64,000 nt of DNA from DATLMR01 sp964615905 (GTDB taxonomy: Bacteria; Acidobacteriota; Blastocatellia; UBA7656): the NCBI GenBank assembly GCA_964615905.1, contig CAZTUB010000014.1, positions 124,001-188,000 of the forward strand. Reading direction: 5' to 3'. Positions 53,208 to 62,243 of this stretch are shown here, in pieces. Both the position numbers and the translations under genes were made by a program. Position 1 is the first letter of the stretch. Each line of letters starts with the position of its first letter. The notes below the pieces were generated by a model, which made no database searches, had not been told where the DNA came from, and worked only from the letters and a program-made list of their open reading frames with translations.

Positions 53208-53852
53208 TCACAGACGGGCGGCGCTCTTCCCGGCAAGCGCCCACACGACGACCGGGTAGTCTGCCTCGTTTGTAAGGTCGTGCAGGTGGCGGTTGAATAG
53301 CCTGTACTCTTTCTTGAATGTCGCCTCGATGCAATCGCGATTACCCCACGCGCCGGAGCGCGTATGCTGAATGTCAAAGCCGGACTCGGCTAAAAAGTGC
53401 TTGAGCCCTTCTTCGGTCCAACGTGTGCAGTCCTGCGGGTTGCGATGCACCTTGTATATGAACGGGGTGATAATCAGGAAGTGACCGCCGGGCCTGAGCA
53501 TTTGATGAACATTGCGCGCAGCCTTGTAGGGGTAAAGCAAGTGCTCAAAAATATGCTCGGCGATTATCAGGTCAAATTTTTCATCTAGCGCTTCCTTGCA
53601 GATGTCGAAGGCGGGGTAATGAACACTCTTATAAGAGCTGAAGCCAAAAGCCTCCCAGGCGCGCCCTGCTATTTCCAGCGCGGAGAGCGAAGCGGGGGCG
53701 AGGGCGCTGACAAGCTTGCGCGTCTCTTCATCTGCCACTTTCCTTGTCCACAGCGTCTGCTCATACCCAAGCAGGCTTCGGAACCGGGGCGAGTTTCTGA
53801 TGGCCCTCCAGAGCCCGAACGCTTGCAGGTGTTTCTCAAGTCGTCGTAGCAT
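53208..53852 (-). CDS. SAM-dependent methyltransferase (type 11-like)
   Basis: 214 residues on the minus strand, isolated among plus-strand genes. SALEIAGRAWEAFG stands where motif I is expected, but the glycine-rich loop is degenerate. Later motifs are better: DEKFDLIIAEHIFEHLLYP and MLRPGGHFLIITPFIY. Such proteins often sit in glycan or O-antigen loci; no such genes are here. It may have altered or lost SAM binding. Confidence 0.78.
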   Translation of the reverse strand: MLRRLEKHLQAFGLWRAIRNSPRFRSLLGYEQTLWTRKVADEETRKLVSALAPASLSALEIAGRAWEAFGFSSYKSVHYPAFDICKEALDEKFDLIIAEHIFEHLLYPYKAARNVHQMLRPGGHFLIITPFIYKVHRNPQDCTRWTEEGLKHFLAESGFDIQHTRSGAWGNRDCIEATFKKEYRLFNRHLHDLTNEADYPVVVWALAGKSAARL

Positions 53853-54060
53853 ATTGACCGCATTCTAACAGAAGGAAGAAGAGACGCTAACGTCATAAGA
53901 AGCTCCACAGGGATGACCGGCCAGAGGCGACGAAAAGCGTTCGTCTCCCTTCAATCTCATATTCGATCTACGGCAAGAGTGGTCCTGGCTTCTTGCCATC
54001 GCCGTTTGTAAATAGATAATCTCTAATCTCCTTTGCAGGTTTGATATTAAGAGGCGGCCT

Positions 54061-54750
54061 ATGTCTTTCTCGTCTCAGAACCATCGCGCGAAGACGTACC
54101 TTTCGGACTCGCGTTTGATGAGCGCCTTTGAATTCCTGTTAGGCGCTGCCATCATAATTGGGCACAACGTCTTGCGCATCGTACCCAACGAGGTGCCGAT
54201 CCTGTTTGTGCTGGGATTGTTGTCTGTACGGCTGCGCAACGGCGGGTGGTCGGCTATGGGGTTCAAGCGACCCGCTTCATGGGCTCGCGTGGTGGGAATG
54301 GCGCTGGCGGCAGCGGCGTTGAGAATTCTGCTTGGCGAGTTCGTCATCGATCCGCTCACCGAACAGTTCTGGCCTCCTGCGGTCGCTCCTGCCGGGGTTG
54401 AAGAGATCACCGGGAACATCAAATATGCGCTGCTGGTGTTAGTGATCGTCTGGGGGTTCGCCGCATTTGGCGAAGAGATCGCCTACAGAGGCTACCTGCT
54501 GACACGCGCGGCGGACCTGGGCGGGCAAACCGCCTCGGCTTACTGGGTGGGCATGATTTTAGTCTCGGTTCTATTCGGCCTTGGGCACTTTTACAAAGGC
54601 CCCGCTGGAATGATCGATTCCGGGGTTGCCGGGCTTATTCTCGGATCGGTATATCTATTGTCGGGCCGAATCTTGTGGACAAGCATCCTGGCGCACGGAT
54701 TCATCGACACTTTTGGGGTTATAGTGATTTACTTCGGGTGGGACTCTTGA
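54061..54750 (+). CDS. CPBP family intramembrane metalloprotease
   Basis: 229 residues, about seven membrane helices. The CPBP/ABI motifs are complete: EEIAYRG (motif 1, EExxxR), FGLGHFYKG (motif 2, FxxxH) and LAHGFIDTFG (motif 3, HxxxD-like). Relatives are Rce1 and bacteriocin self-immunity or processing proteases. The substrate is unknown. The MgtC-like gene follows after 45 bases, in the same direction. Confidence 0.88.
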   Translation: MSFSSQNHRAKTYLSDSRLMSAFEFLLGAAIIIGHNVLRIVPNEVPILFVLGLLSVRLRNGGWSAMGFKRPASWARVVGMALAAAALRILLGEFVIDPLTEQFWPPAVAPAGVEEITGNIKYALLVLVIVWGFAAFGEEIAYRGYLLTRAADLGGQTASAYWVGMILVSVLFGLGHFYKGPAGMIDSGVAGLILGSVYLLSGRILWTSILAHGFIDTFGVIVIYFGWDS

Positions 54751-54795
54751 TCGGCAAATCGACAGGGTCGTGACAAGACGAGTAGGGGACCAAAG

Positions 54796-55290
54796 ATGGA
54801 CATCTTCTGGGAAGAACTGACTTCTGGACTGCCCGATGCGAGGCAGCTGGTTCACGTCCTTATACGGCTGATAGCCGCCACGCTACTCGGCGCGTTGGTC
54901 GGATTCCAACGAGAGAAAGCTCATAAACCGGCAGGGTTGCGGACGCACATATTGGTCAGCCTCGGCACGGCCGTCTTTGTGCTGGCTTGCTCCGGGGTCG
55001 GCATGTCTATGGAGGGCTTATCGCGAGTAATCCAGGGCATAGTCACGGGCATAGGGTTTATCGGGGCAGGCTCCATCCTCAAGCTGAATGAAGAGCGCGA
55101 CATACAAGGGCTTACGACGGCGGCTGGCGTCTGGATGACGGCGGCCATAGGCGTGGCGGTTGGGTTGGGCAGCCTGGGCGTAGCGTTGATGAGCACTATT
55201 TTGACTTTAATAATCCTGGCTCTCGCAGGGCCGCTCGAAGACAGCGCCAATAAAAGACGCGCGGCAAACGATGAAAACGGGAATAACTAG
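54796..55290 (+). CDS. MgtC/SapB family membrane protein
   Basis: 164 residues, four to five membrane helices. The MgtC signature is visible: LIRLIAATLLGALVGFQREKAHKPAGLRTHILVSLG and GIGFIGAGSILK, with GLTTAAGVWMTAAIGVAVGLG. The C-terminal cytoplasmic ACT-like domain of pathogen MgtC is missing, as in SapB-type proteins. MgtC relatives act in Mg2+ limitation and regulate F-type ATP synthase in some species; here the role is inferred only from the family. Confidence 0.9.
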   Translation: MDIFWEELTSGLPDARQLVHVLIRLIAATLLGALVGFQREKAHKPAGLRTHILVSLGTAVFVLACSGVGMSMEGLSRVIQGIVTGIGFIGAGSILKLNEERDIQGLTTAAGVWMTAAIGVAVGLGSLGVALMSTILTLIILALAGPLEDSANKRRAANDENGNN

Positions 55291-55375
55291 AAGACGCTTC
55301 GGGTGCAACGGCCACAGGCGAAATCGCTTGCAAAGAACTCTGCTCGCGGTCATTCTTATAAGCGGAGAAAATCGG

Positions 55376-55900
55376 ATGCCGAAACTATCTTCACTCGTCT
55401 CACTGATCTTACTCTTCACAATTGCCTGCACCGGCGGTAACACTGCTAACCCGACAACGAGCAATACCAACAGCGCGCCGGCTGTTTCTGATCGCGGTAC
55501 GTCCGTCCTGCAACTGGATGGCGGCACGGTCTCGGTCGAATACGGGCGGCCCGCGCTCAAAGGGCGCGACCTCGAAAAGCTGATAGAGCCGGGGCAGGAA
55601 TGGCGCATGGGCTCGAACGCCGCCACGACGCTGACTACGGATTTGAGCTTGAAGTTTGGCGACAAGGTACTGCCAGCGGGGAAATATGTGCTCCAGGCGA
55701 AGCCTGTCGATAACCAGCGCTGGCTTCTATTGGTAAAAAAAGAGGACGATTCGGCTGTGGCAGAAATCCCTCTGACTTTCGAGAAGGTTGATCGCTCGGC
55801 AGAAGCGTTGACGATTGACCTGTCGAAAAAAAGAGACGGGGGCCAGTTCTTGCTGCACTGGGGACATTTGACTCTCTCGACCGATTTTGAGAAGGCTTAA
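55376..55900 (+). CDS. DUF2911 lipoprotein
   Basis: 174 residues from the ATG at 55376, preceded by GGAG. A lipoprotein signal with lipobox FTIAC (Cys at about 18) is followed by a Asn/Thr-rich linker. Residues 45-174 match DUF2911 (VSVEYGRPALKGRDLEKLIEPGQEWRMGSNAATTLTTD). The family is a beta-sandwich protein common in Bacteroidota and Acidobacteriota, function unknown. It probably attaches to a membrane. Confidence 0.85.
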   Translation: MPKLSSLVSLILLFTIACTGGNTANPTTSNTNSAPAVSDRGTSVLQLDGGTVSVEYGRPALKGRDLEKLIEPGQEWRMGSNAATTLTTDLSLKFGDKVLPAGKYVLQAKPVDNQRWLLLVKKEDDSAVAEIPLTFEKVDRSAEALTIDLSKKRDGGQFLLHWGHLTLSTDFEKA

Positions 55901-55942
55901 GCAGCCGGTCCGTCCGCGCGTCAGGATAATTGAGAGGCTGAG

Positions 55943-56539
55943 ATGAAAAGAGCCTTGACCGCTTTCACCTTTATCCTACTGGTAATCCCGCCGGGTCTTG
56001 CTCAGGAAGGTTTACAGATCTCGACGAAGAACAAGACCGACAAGGAGCTGCGAAAGAAGGAACAGCTGGAGCGATTGCTCAAGCAGCACGACCTGTCGAA
56101 ATGGCTTCACACAAAGGCCGTTGTCATAGACGAACAGACCGGTATACCGCACAGCCATCCTGTCCTGACGTTGAATGCCGATCAGATCGACGATGACCCT
56201 GGCACGCTATCGACGTTCATACACGAGCAGATTCACTGGCTGGCAGACGCAAAGTCCGCGCAGACGGAGAAGGCGATTGAAGAGCTGAAAGTCATCTACC
56301 CGGAAGCGCCGAGCGGCCCGCCCGAAGGGGCGAGGAATCGGTATTCAACCTACCTGCATTTGATCGTTTGCTATCTGGAATATGAGGGGATGAGAGAGCT
56401 GGTGGGCGATGAGAAGGCCAGGCAGATCATCGATGGCTTATCCAAACGGTTCTATAAATGGGTATACAGGACTGTGCTTAACGACACGGCGAAGATCAAG
56501 GCGGTGGTTCAAAAACATGGCGTGAGCGCGGGCAATTGA
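55943..56539 (+). CDS. Secreted small zincin-like protein (HEQIH)
   Basis: 198 residues with a signal peptide (residues 1-20, LLVIPPGLAQ). The motif FIHEQIHWLAD (His94, Glu95, His98) is an HExxH zinc site. VCYLEYEGMRE, about 50 residues later, could give the third ligand Glu. Compared with the HELGH protein at 38490 it has a similar size and arrangement but little other identity. The family is not recognised. A lipoprotein gene starts 11 bases downstream, so the two are probably co-transcribed. Confidence 0.7.
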   Translation: MKRALTAFTFILLVIPPGLAQEGLQISTKNKTDKELRKKEQLERLLKQHDLSKWLHTKAVVIDEQTGIPHSHPVLTLNADQIDDDPGTLSTFIHEQIHWLADAKSAQTEKAIEELKVIYPEAPSGPPEGARNRYSTYLHLIVCYLEYEGMRELVGDEKARQIIDGLSKRFYKWVYRTVLNDTAKIKAVVQKHGVSAGN

Positions 56540-56549
56540 ATCGAGGAGT

Positions 56550-57029
56550 ATGCGCGAAAGGGCCGTCCATACAGTCGCAGTTTTGTTCGTCGCCAGCGCG
56601 CTCCTTGCCGGCTGCCGTCACAAAGCCCACGCGGGAGTCAGCAACCCATCGATTCAACAAAACCAGTATACGGCGATGCTTTCGAGCAAGACTTTAAAAG
56701 CAGACCGAAAGCGGTATCTGCGCGCGGGCCGAAACTGGAAGAACCCGACCGTATTCGTCGACCTGAGCGGGCTCTTCATAATCCTGGGAGATCGAGGCGA
56801 GCGGCGGCCGACAACGATTGACGGTCTTGCAAAAGAGCTTGCGGAATTACCGGCCGCCGCGTGGCCGTTAGGCAGGGTCGTAGTGCTTTCACAATCCGCG
56901 AGGATCCCGATTCTGGTTGAAGGGTATAGCTTGAGCGAGCGTGAGAAACAAGCGCGCCAAATATTGGGAAGGACGGCAGAGATTCTCAGATCGCTCGACG
57001 TGGAGATTGTATACGGGCCTGTGACCTGA
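56550..57029 (+). CDS. Hypothetical lipoprotein
   Basis: 159 residues. The N-terminus (VAVLFVASALLAGC) has a canonical lipobox LLAGC with Cys22. The mature part is alpha/beta (NPTVFVDLSGLFIILGDRG, LGRVVVLSQSARIPILVEG) with no recognised motif. It follows the zincin gene by 11 bases. Confidence 0.65.
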   Translation: MRERAVHTVAVLFVASALLAGCRHKAHAGVSNPSIQQNQYTAMLSSKTLKADRKRYLRAGRNWKNPTVFVDLSGLFIILGDRGERRPTTIDGLAKELAELPAAAWPLGRVVVLSQSARIPILVEGYSLSEREKQARQILGRTAEILRSLDVEIVYGPVT

Positions 57030-57151
57030 ACCGGCCCTCGACGCTTCGCGTCACGCGAGGCGGCAAGCTACTCCCGGCAGAATCGGGAACAAGGCCAGGT
57101 TGCGAGCGTCTTACTATATAACTCATTTTCAGACTGGGGAAGAAAAGTTAT

Positions 57152-58078
57152 ATGAGACACCGGTTGTTGCTTGCGATCTTGTTTATCTCTTTTTTGATAC
57201 CGCCAGCGGCCGCTCAAGACAAAACAGGAATACCCAATCCATCAATCGATATGGAAGGGTATCTCCGCGTCTCAGCCGAAGCTGCCGCCCACAGAAAGAC
57301 GCGCCGGCTGTCGGAAGAAGAATTCATCCGGCTGAGTCGAGAGCCGGGAACTATAATCCTGGACGCGCGCAGCAAGCAGAAATATGACGAGCTACATATA
57401 AAGGGGGCGGTCAACTTGAGCTTCCCCGATATAGCCATCGACAGCCTCAGACGTATTATCCCCGACAAGAGCACGCGCATCTTGATCTACTGCAACAACA
57501 ATTTCCGGGGAGCGGAGGCTCCGTTTCCGACAAAGCTTCCAACCGCGTCATTGAACATATCAACCTACATCGCCCTTTATAACTACGGGTACAGGAATGT
57601 TTATGAATTGGGGCCGCTCATCGATATAAAAAAATGCAAGCTCGAACTCACCGCTGCATCAGAGCAAGCCGAGCGGCCCGCCCGCCCCGCGTCATCAACC
57701 GCAGTGCTGCCTCTTGTCGAGAAGTACAAAGCTCCGGCTTACCCCCGGTCTTCATACCTTGATCGAGAGACGTATGACTATCGCCTCAGGTCCGGGCGGC
57801 CAGTGCCCGCTACGCTCACAGACGTATTGGTTTGTGATGTCTGGCAAAGGATCACCCTCGATTTAAAGTTAGAGGTGAAACCGGAGCAAGTCTCTGAAGA
57901 GACGATAAGAACCGGAGTCAACATCTATTTGGAGCGCGGCTGGAACGACATAGCGGGCTACCGGCCCTGGACCCACTGGAACTTTATCCGACGGCTCAAG
58001 GCGACTCAACGAGACGCGCTGGTTAAAGAGATAACCCTATACATCAAGATGAACGGTGTAAGAGACGTCAAAGAATAA
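57152..58078 (+). CDS. Exported rhodanese-like protein
   Basis: 308 residues with a signal peptide (residues 1-21, LIPPAAAQ). Residues 50-165 are a rhodanese domain: LSEEEFIRLSREPGTIILDARSKQKYDELHIKGAVNLSF and the active-site loop YCNNNFRG with Cys114. The C-terminal 130 residues (WQRITLDLKLEVKPEQVSEE) do not match a known domain. Rhodaneses transfer sulfane sulfur; a periplasmic role is likely from the signal peptide. Confidence 0.8.
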   Translation: MRHRLLLAILFISFLIPPAAAQDKTGIPNPSIDMEGYLRVSAEAAAHRKTRRLSEEEFIRLSREPGTIILDARSKQKYDELHIKGAVNLSFPDIAIDSLRRIIPDKSTRILIYCNNNFRGAEAPFPTKLPTASLNISTYIALYNYGYRNVYELGPLIDIKKCKLELTAASEQAERPARPASSTAVLPLVEKYKAPAYPRSSYLDRETYDYRLRSGRPVPATLTDVLVCDVWQRITLDLKLEVKPEQVSEETIRTGVNIYLERGWNDIAGYRPWTHWNFIRRLKATQRDALVKEITLYIKMNGVRDVKE

Positions 58079-58161
58079 AGCGGCGTAAGCTTTGGTGCAA
58101 ACCTTTCTAACTTCCCCATCGTTATCCCAGTTCAGAACGAAAAAGGGTAGGGTAAGTTTGT

Positions 58162-58887
58162 ATGAAGTCCGTTGTGTTTATACTTCTAGCTATTCATATA
58201 GCCATTGGAACAATCGCCGTCTTTGTCGGGTTGATAGCTCTTTCGACTCCGAAACCGGTCCAGGGGCGCGAGGCGGCCGGACATCGCAGGTCCGGGGTCG
58301 CCTTTCTCTGGAGCATGGCCGTTGTAATCATCACCGCTGCCGTATTGACCGTCATTAAGTTCAATCCATACTTTGCAGGGCTGACTGCCTCGGCTACGAT
58401 AGCAGTCTTTTCCGGCTACAGAGTCTTGCGGCGCAAGCGGCCCGACCTCGACCCGTCCGCGCAGGCAAAGGCGCTGGACTGGATAGTTGCCATACTGGTC
58501 TTTTCAACAGGGGTGCTGCTTACCTGTCTGGGCGCAGCGGGAAGCGTTACGTCGAACCTTCCGGTTGTATACGCTCTGGGCGGAGGCTGCATGTTATATG
58601 CCGGTTACGATCTATACCGGTTCACGTGGCCTTTAAAGTTCCCCTTTTCATCGAACCTCTGGCTCTACGAGCACTTGGTCAAGATGATAGGCGGGTACTT
58701 TGGCGCTGTAGCGGCTTTTTCGGGGAGCGTGCTTCTGCTCTTGCCCGCGCCGTGGAGACAACTCTGGGCGACAATGGTTGGGCAGGCCCTCGCTATAACT
58801 CTGGTGATATACTACCGGCGAAAGCTGAATCGTAAACCGGGCAAAAAGAGCGAGGCGGCCATGGCCGAGCTGGCAAAGATAGGTTGA
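58162..58887 (+). CDS. DUF2306-like polytopic membrane protein
   Basis: 241 residues with seven or so hydrophobic helices (SVVFILLAIHIAIGTIAVFVGLIAL, WSMAVVIITAAVLTVI and later segments), a GHRRSG loop and a basic C-terminus. The pattern resembles DUF2306 membrane proteins, whose function is unknown. There is no neighbour that explains it. Confidence 0.6.
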   Translation: MKSVVFILLAIHIAIGTIAVFVGLIALSTPKPVQGREAAGHRRSGVAFLWSMAVVIITAAVLTVIKFNPYFAGLTASATIAVFSGYRVLRRKRPDLDPSAQAKALDWIVAILVFSTGVLLTCLGAAGSVTSNLPVVYALGGGCMLYAGYDLYRFTWPLKFPFSSNLWLYEHLVKMIGGYFGAVAAFSGSVLLLLPAPWRQLWATMVGQALAITLVIYYRRKLNRKPGKKSEAAMAELAKIG

Positions 58888-59426
58888 CCGGCCCTGTTGC
58901 GCGCCTGACTTTGCAGTGGACGAACCTATTTGGACCGGCCTCATTTTAGACTGACCATACGGGAGGTCGGACCGATAAATCCCTCTATTATCATGGTCGA
59001 TGATAAGCTCAAGCCGTTTTCTGTCCATACCCAAATGCTTTGACGCCGGATCGCCGGTTTATTTGAGGCTGCCAACTCATTTTGATCGCGGGTATTTTTT
59101 ATGAGATAATCATCTCTCTTGTCATGGGCGCTTGCTAAGAAAAAGTCCTGGTCAAATTACTATACGGTAGGCACACCGTTACATATCTGGCGAAGTTAAT
59201 AGGCGAAGATTTGTGCGGGTGGCCTGGCTGTAGCTCGATACCTCATCCTATCCTGCGCGCCGCTTGTAGGCCTTCAATTAAACCCCGCTCGTCGACCGCA
59301 CATGTAAGCTCGCCGTAAAGCAAAATATTAGCCGTCAAATCTAAAGCCTGCCGGTTTATGATCTGCCCAGATGTTCACAACTGGTATCAAGAACCACCTT
59401 GGACGGAAATGAAAGGAGAAACCGGA
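58888..59426 (+). promoter_or_regulatory. Long intergenic region with a sigma70-type promoter
   Basis: 539 bases with no gene. A good promoter is seen: TTGATC (59082-59087), a 17-base spacer, GATAAT (59105-59110). It lies 317 bases before the CHRD gene, so the mRNA would have a long leader, or a small RNA may be made. I see no recognised riboswitch or hairpin terminator. Confidence 0.4.
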
Positions 59427-59942
59427 ATGAAGCAATCAAGATTTACGACGTTCGTGGCAGCGATAGCTATGCTCGTGACGCTCGGAGTGGCGGCGCTGGG
59501 CAGCGCTGACAAAGGCAGGAAAAGCAATTCGTTAAAAGCCGATCTGGAAGGGTTCGAAGAGGTCCCGGCAGTTTCCTCCACAGGAACGGGAGAATTACGA
59601 ATCAGAATCGCCAAGGACGAAAGCTCATTCGATTTTGAACTGAGCTATGAGGGCCTGGAGGGGGCAACCACCATAGCCTCTCACATACACCTGGGCCAAC
59701 AAAGTGTCAACGGCGGCATCGGCGTGTTCCTTTGCGGGGGCGGCGGGAGGCCTGCCTGCACACCCACGTCGGGAACTTTCACCGGGACTGTCACCGCAGC
59801 CGATGTCATCGGCCCCGCAGGACAGGGAATCGCGCCACAAGAGTTCGCGGAGTTGCTGCGCGCGATGCGCGAAGGTGCGACATACGTGAATGTACACACA
59901 GACAAACATCCTGGAGGCGAGATTCGCGGACAGATCAAGTGA
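59427..59942 (+). CDS. Secreted CHRD-domain protein
   Basis: 171 residues from the ATG at 59427, with AAAGGAG eight bases upstream. Signal peptide (residues 1-27, ...AALGSA). The CHRD domain covers most of the rest: ADLEGFEEVPAVSSTGTGELRI, ASHIHLGQQSVNGGIGVFLC and the end AMREGATYVNVHTDKHPGGEIRGQI. CHRD domains occur in animal chordin and many bacterial secreted proteins; the function in bacteria is unknown, possibly metal- or ligand-binding through the His-rich strands. It is the last chromosomal gene before the island. Confidence 0.88.
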   Translation: MKQSRFTTFVAAIAMLVTLGVAALGSADKGRKSNSLKADLEGFEEVPAVSSTGTGELRIRIAKDESSFDFELSYEGLEGATTIASHIHLGQQSVNGGIGVFLCGGGGRPACTPTSGTFTGTVTAADVIGPAGQGIAPQEFAELLRAMREGATYVNVHTDKHPGGEIRGQIK

Positions 59943-60125
59943 TAAGCCAGCACGCAGGGGCGACGGCACCAATGAGCTGTTGCCCCTGTGCCTATAATCA
60001 GCAACCCGACTGCCGAAGGAGATGACCGGTAAGGCATACAACATCAAAGCTCGATGTTAAAGATCTTGTATGAGGATAAATTAAAAGTGTCGAACCGACA
60101 GGCCCCAATGTGGCCCACACAACTA

Positions 60126-60146
60126 CAGCCATCACAAGGATGGCTG
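60126..60146 (+). repeat. Perfect 8-bp hairpin near the island edge
   Basis: CAGCCATC (60126-60133) and GATGGCTG (60139-60146) with the loop ACAAG. It lies 20 bases beyond the tRNA fragment and may be the old tRNA-Lys terminator. There is no T-run on either strand. Confidence 0.4.
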
Positions 60147-60161
60147 CAGGTTGCTGATTTA

Positions 60162-60208
<47 letters not shown>

Positions 60209-60312
60209 GCAGAAGCAAGAAACAAGTATGAGCAAGTAGGAACATCATTATCACACAATTGCAACAGTTAGCGTCATAGATGTTCACCGTTTGTTCATAC
60301 ACTACCGCTCTT

Positions 60313-60344
60313 AGTCACAACGATGTGTGACTGAAGTTGTGACT
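60313..60344 (+). promoter_or_regulatory. Triple TGTGACT sites upstream of the integrase
   Basis: Three copies: inverted at 60313-60319, direct at 60326-60332 and 60338-60344. The first two form a palindrome AGTCACA-6-TGTGACT. They lie 54-85 bases before the integrase start, the place of arm-type Int/Xis sites or of an operator. Which protein binds is unknown. Confidence 0.45.
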
Positions 60345-60397
60345 GCCAGCCTTAAAAAAGAAGCGGGGTATTATGAGTAACGAAAGGAAGGTTTGAG

Positions 60398-61543
60398 ATG
60401 GCTCATAAAACGACCCACTACTTCTGGCGCGATACCAAGCTGTATGCGCGCATAACCTACGTTGACCTGAAAGGCATACGCCGACAAAAAGCAAAGCGTG
60501 TTGAATCAGACGACCTGAGAAAGGTTGAAGAGACGGTACGACATCTGCGAAATGAACTGCAAGAGAGTGGCCCCAGTATTTTCGTAGAAGGCAGAACCCC
60601 ACTTGAGCAGTACCTTGACCAGTGGCTTGAGCTTACCAAACATACCAGAAGCGAGAAGACCAACACAGACTACGAAACCTTAATACGCCTTTACATCAAA
60701 CCCTCTCTTGGAAAGATAGAACTGGCAAAACTGGGCAAGATGGAAATCCAGGCGCTCTACGTGAAGATGCTTGATCGTCGCCTATCAGCACGCACGGTCA
60801 GATACACTCACGCGGTATTGTCTTCGGCTCTTAAGCAGGCAATGGAGTGGGACAAGTTGAAGAAGAACCCTGTAACCGGGGTCAAGCTTCCCAAGAAAGA
60901 GCATAAGGAGATGCGGGCGCTTGATGAGGCAGAAGTAAGAATCTTTCTTGCCGAGTGCGCCAAAGACAAAAACGGTTTGATCTTCGAACTGGCGCTCTAC
61001 ACCGGTATGCGCCCTGAAGAATATTTGGGACTACAATGGATGGACATTGACTTTGATAAAGGAATCCTAAAAGTTCAAAGGAAAGTGCGCTACAACAGCA
61101 AAGGCGGCGGTTGGTATTTCGGGAAGTTGAAAACCGAAAAGAGCAAAAGAAGCTTCCCGCTTGATGAGCCACTTCTTATCGCGTTAAAGCGGCATAAAAT
61201 TAATCAGTGGCAGATGAGGCAGGACAGGTTTGAATAGAAACAGAAATACGAACGGCACAATCTTATGTTTGCCTCAGAGGTTGGCACTCCCTTGTCTGTA
61301 CGAAACCTTCAGCGCGATAGCTTCAAGCCTATACTCAAGCGCGCAGAGTTGCCTAATATAAGGCTCTATGATCTGCGCCATACCTGTGCGACGCTTCTAC
61401 TGTCTCAAGGGACAGATATAAAGACAGTAAGCGAGTGGCTGGGGCACGCCAATCCTGATGAGACACTACGAACCTATACGCACGTGCTGCCTTCAATGAA
61501 AGCTCAAGCAGGAAGAAACATAACCCAAGCGATGAGAGGCTGA
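60398..61543 (+). pseudogene. Tyrosine integrase interrupted by one in-frame amber codon
   Basis: One open frame of 381 amino-acid codons if the TAG at 61235-61237 (codon 280) is read through. Before it: an arm-binding-like N-terminus (FWRDTKLYARITY), a core-binding SAM-like domain (residues 65-165) and catalytic Arg205 in YTGMRPEE, plus Lys in KLKTEKSKR. After it: Arg327-His328 in YDLRHTCATLL, His350 in LGHANPDE and nucleophile Tyr360 in TYTHV. Both halves are otherwise undamaged, so the event is recent, or the codon is suppressed. It probably mediated insertion into tRNA-Lys. Confidence 0.9.
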
Positions 61544-61651
61544 CTCTGAAGGGTTCTATTGACGATGAAAAGATGATGCTCCTAAACTGAAAGTGCTTAT
61601 GGGGCTCTAAACGCAACCGAAATTGGCGTCTTTCCCGCAGAAAGGGAAAGT

Positions 61652-61882
61652 ATGACCAATCAGTTGCGTTTCTATACTACAGAGGAAGCCTGTGACTTGC
61701 TTCACCTGGGAAGGACCTATCTTTACTACTGCCGGTTGGCTGGCGTGCTCCAGTGTACCAAGGTGGGAAGGAGAGTTCTTTACACGGAAGAGCAGCTTAT
61801 GGACTTCAGGCGAAGGTTGATAGAGGATGCACCCAAAGTGCATAGGCTCGTTCAACAGCGTCTTCGCAGAAAGAAACGCTAA
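61652..61882 (+). CDS. Excisionase-like helix-turn-helix protein
   Basis: 76 residues with a MerR/HTH_17-type winged helix: FYTTEEACDLLHLGRTYLYYCRLAGVLQCTKVGRRVLYTEEQLMDFRRRL. This is the form of recombination directionality factors and small regulators found after integrases. The basic C-terminus ends KKR. It lies 108 bases after the integrase and is followed by a terminator. Confidence 0.85.
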   Translation: MTNQLRFYTTEEACDLLHLGRTYLYYCRLAGVLQCTKVGRRVLYTEEQLMDFRRRLIEDAPKVHRLVQQRLRRKKR

Positions 61883-61888
61883 TCACTT

Positions 61889-61917
61889 GCTGGCCGGTTG
61901 TTACCGGCCAGCTTTTT
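61889..61917 (+). terminator. Intrinsic terminator after the excisionase-like gene
   Basis: Perfect 10-bp stem GCTGGCCGGT (61889-61898) / ACCGGCCAGC (61903-61912), tetraloop TGTT, T-run 61913-61917. It closes the int-xis unit. Confidence 0.93.
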
Positions 61918-62000
61918 GTCTGCGCTCGGCGGGCGTTTATAATTTCTCAAGCCAAGCTTCGATCAATAGCCCCCTTGCATTTTTGCGCAGAAGAGGCAGA

Positions 62001-62243
62001 ATGAGAGGTATGAAAAAGATCATCCAAGCACGAATTTATCAGGGCGAGAAGTACTACGTTGCAGAGTGCCTGGATTTGCCTGTCGTAACCCAAGGGAAGA
62101 CGCTCGATGAGGTAAGCGAGAACCTTCAGGAGGCAATCGCTCTGCATTTGGAAGACGAGGATCTTGCGGAGTTGGACTTAGATAATGAGCCCTCAGTCTT
62201 GGTAAGCTTTGAGCTTGAAGCAGTGACCAATGCCAAAACTTAA
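62001..62243 (+). CDS. hicB: HicB antitoxin
   Basis: 80 residues from the ATG at 62001 (AAGAGG upstream; 62010 is an alternative). It has the partial RNase H-like HicB fold: KIIQARIYQGEKYYVAECLDLPVVTQGKTLDEVSENLQEAIALHLED. HicB neutralises HicA and often represses its own operon, though no C-terminal DNA-binding domain is present in this short form. hicA overlaps its last 14 bases. The order hicB-hicA is the reverse of the E. coli hicAB order. Confidence 0.9.
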   Translation: MRGMKKIIQARIYQGEKYYVAECLDLPVVTQGKTLDEVSENLQEAIALHLEDEDLAELDLDNEPSVLVSFELEAVTNAKT

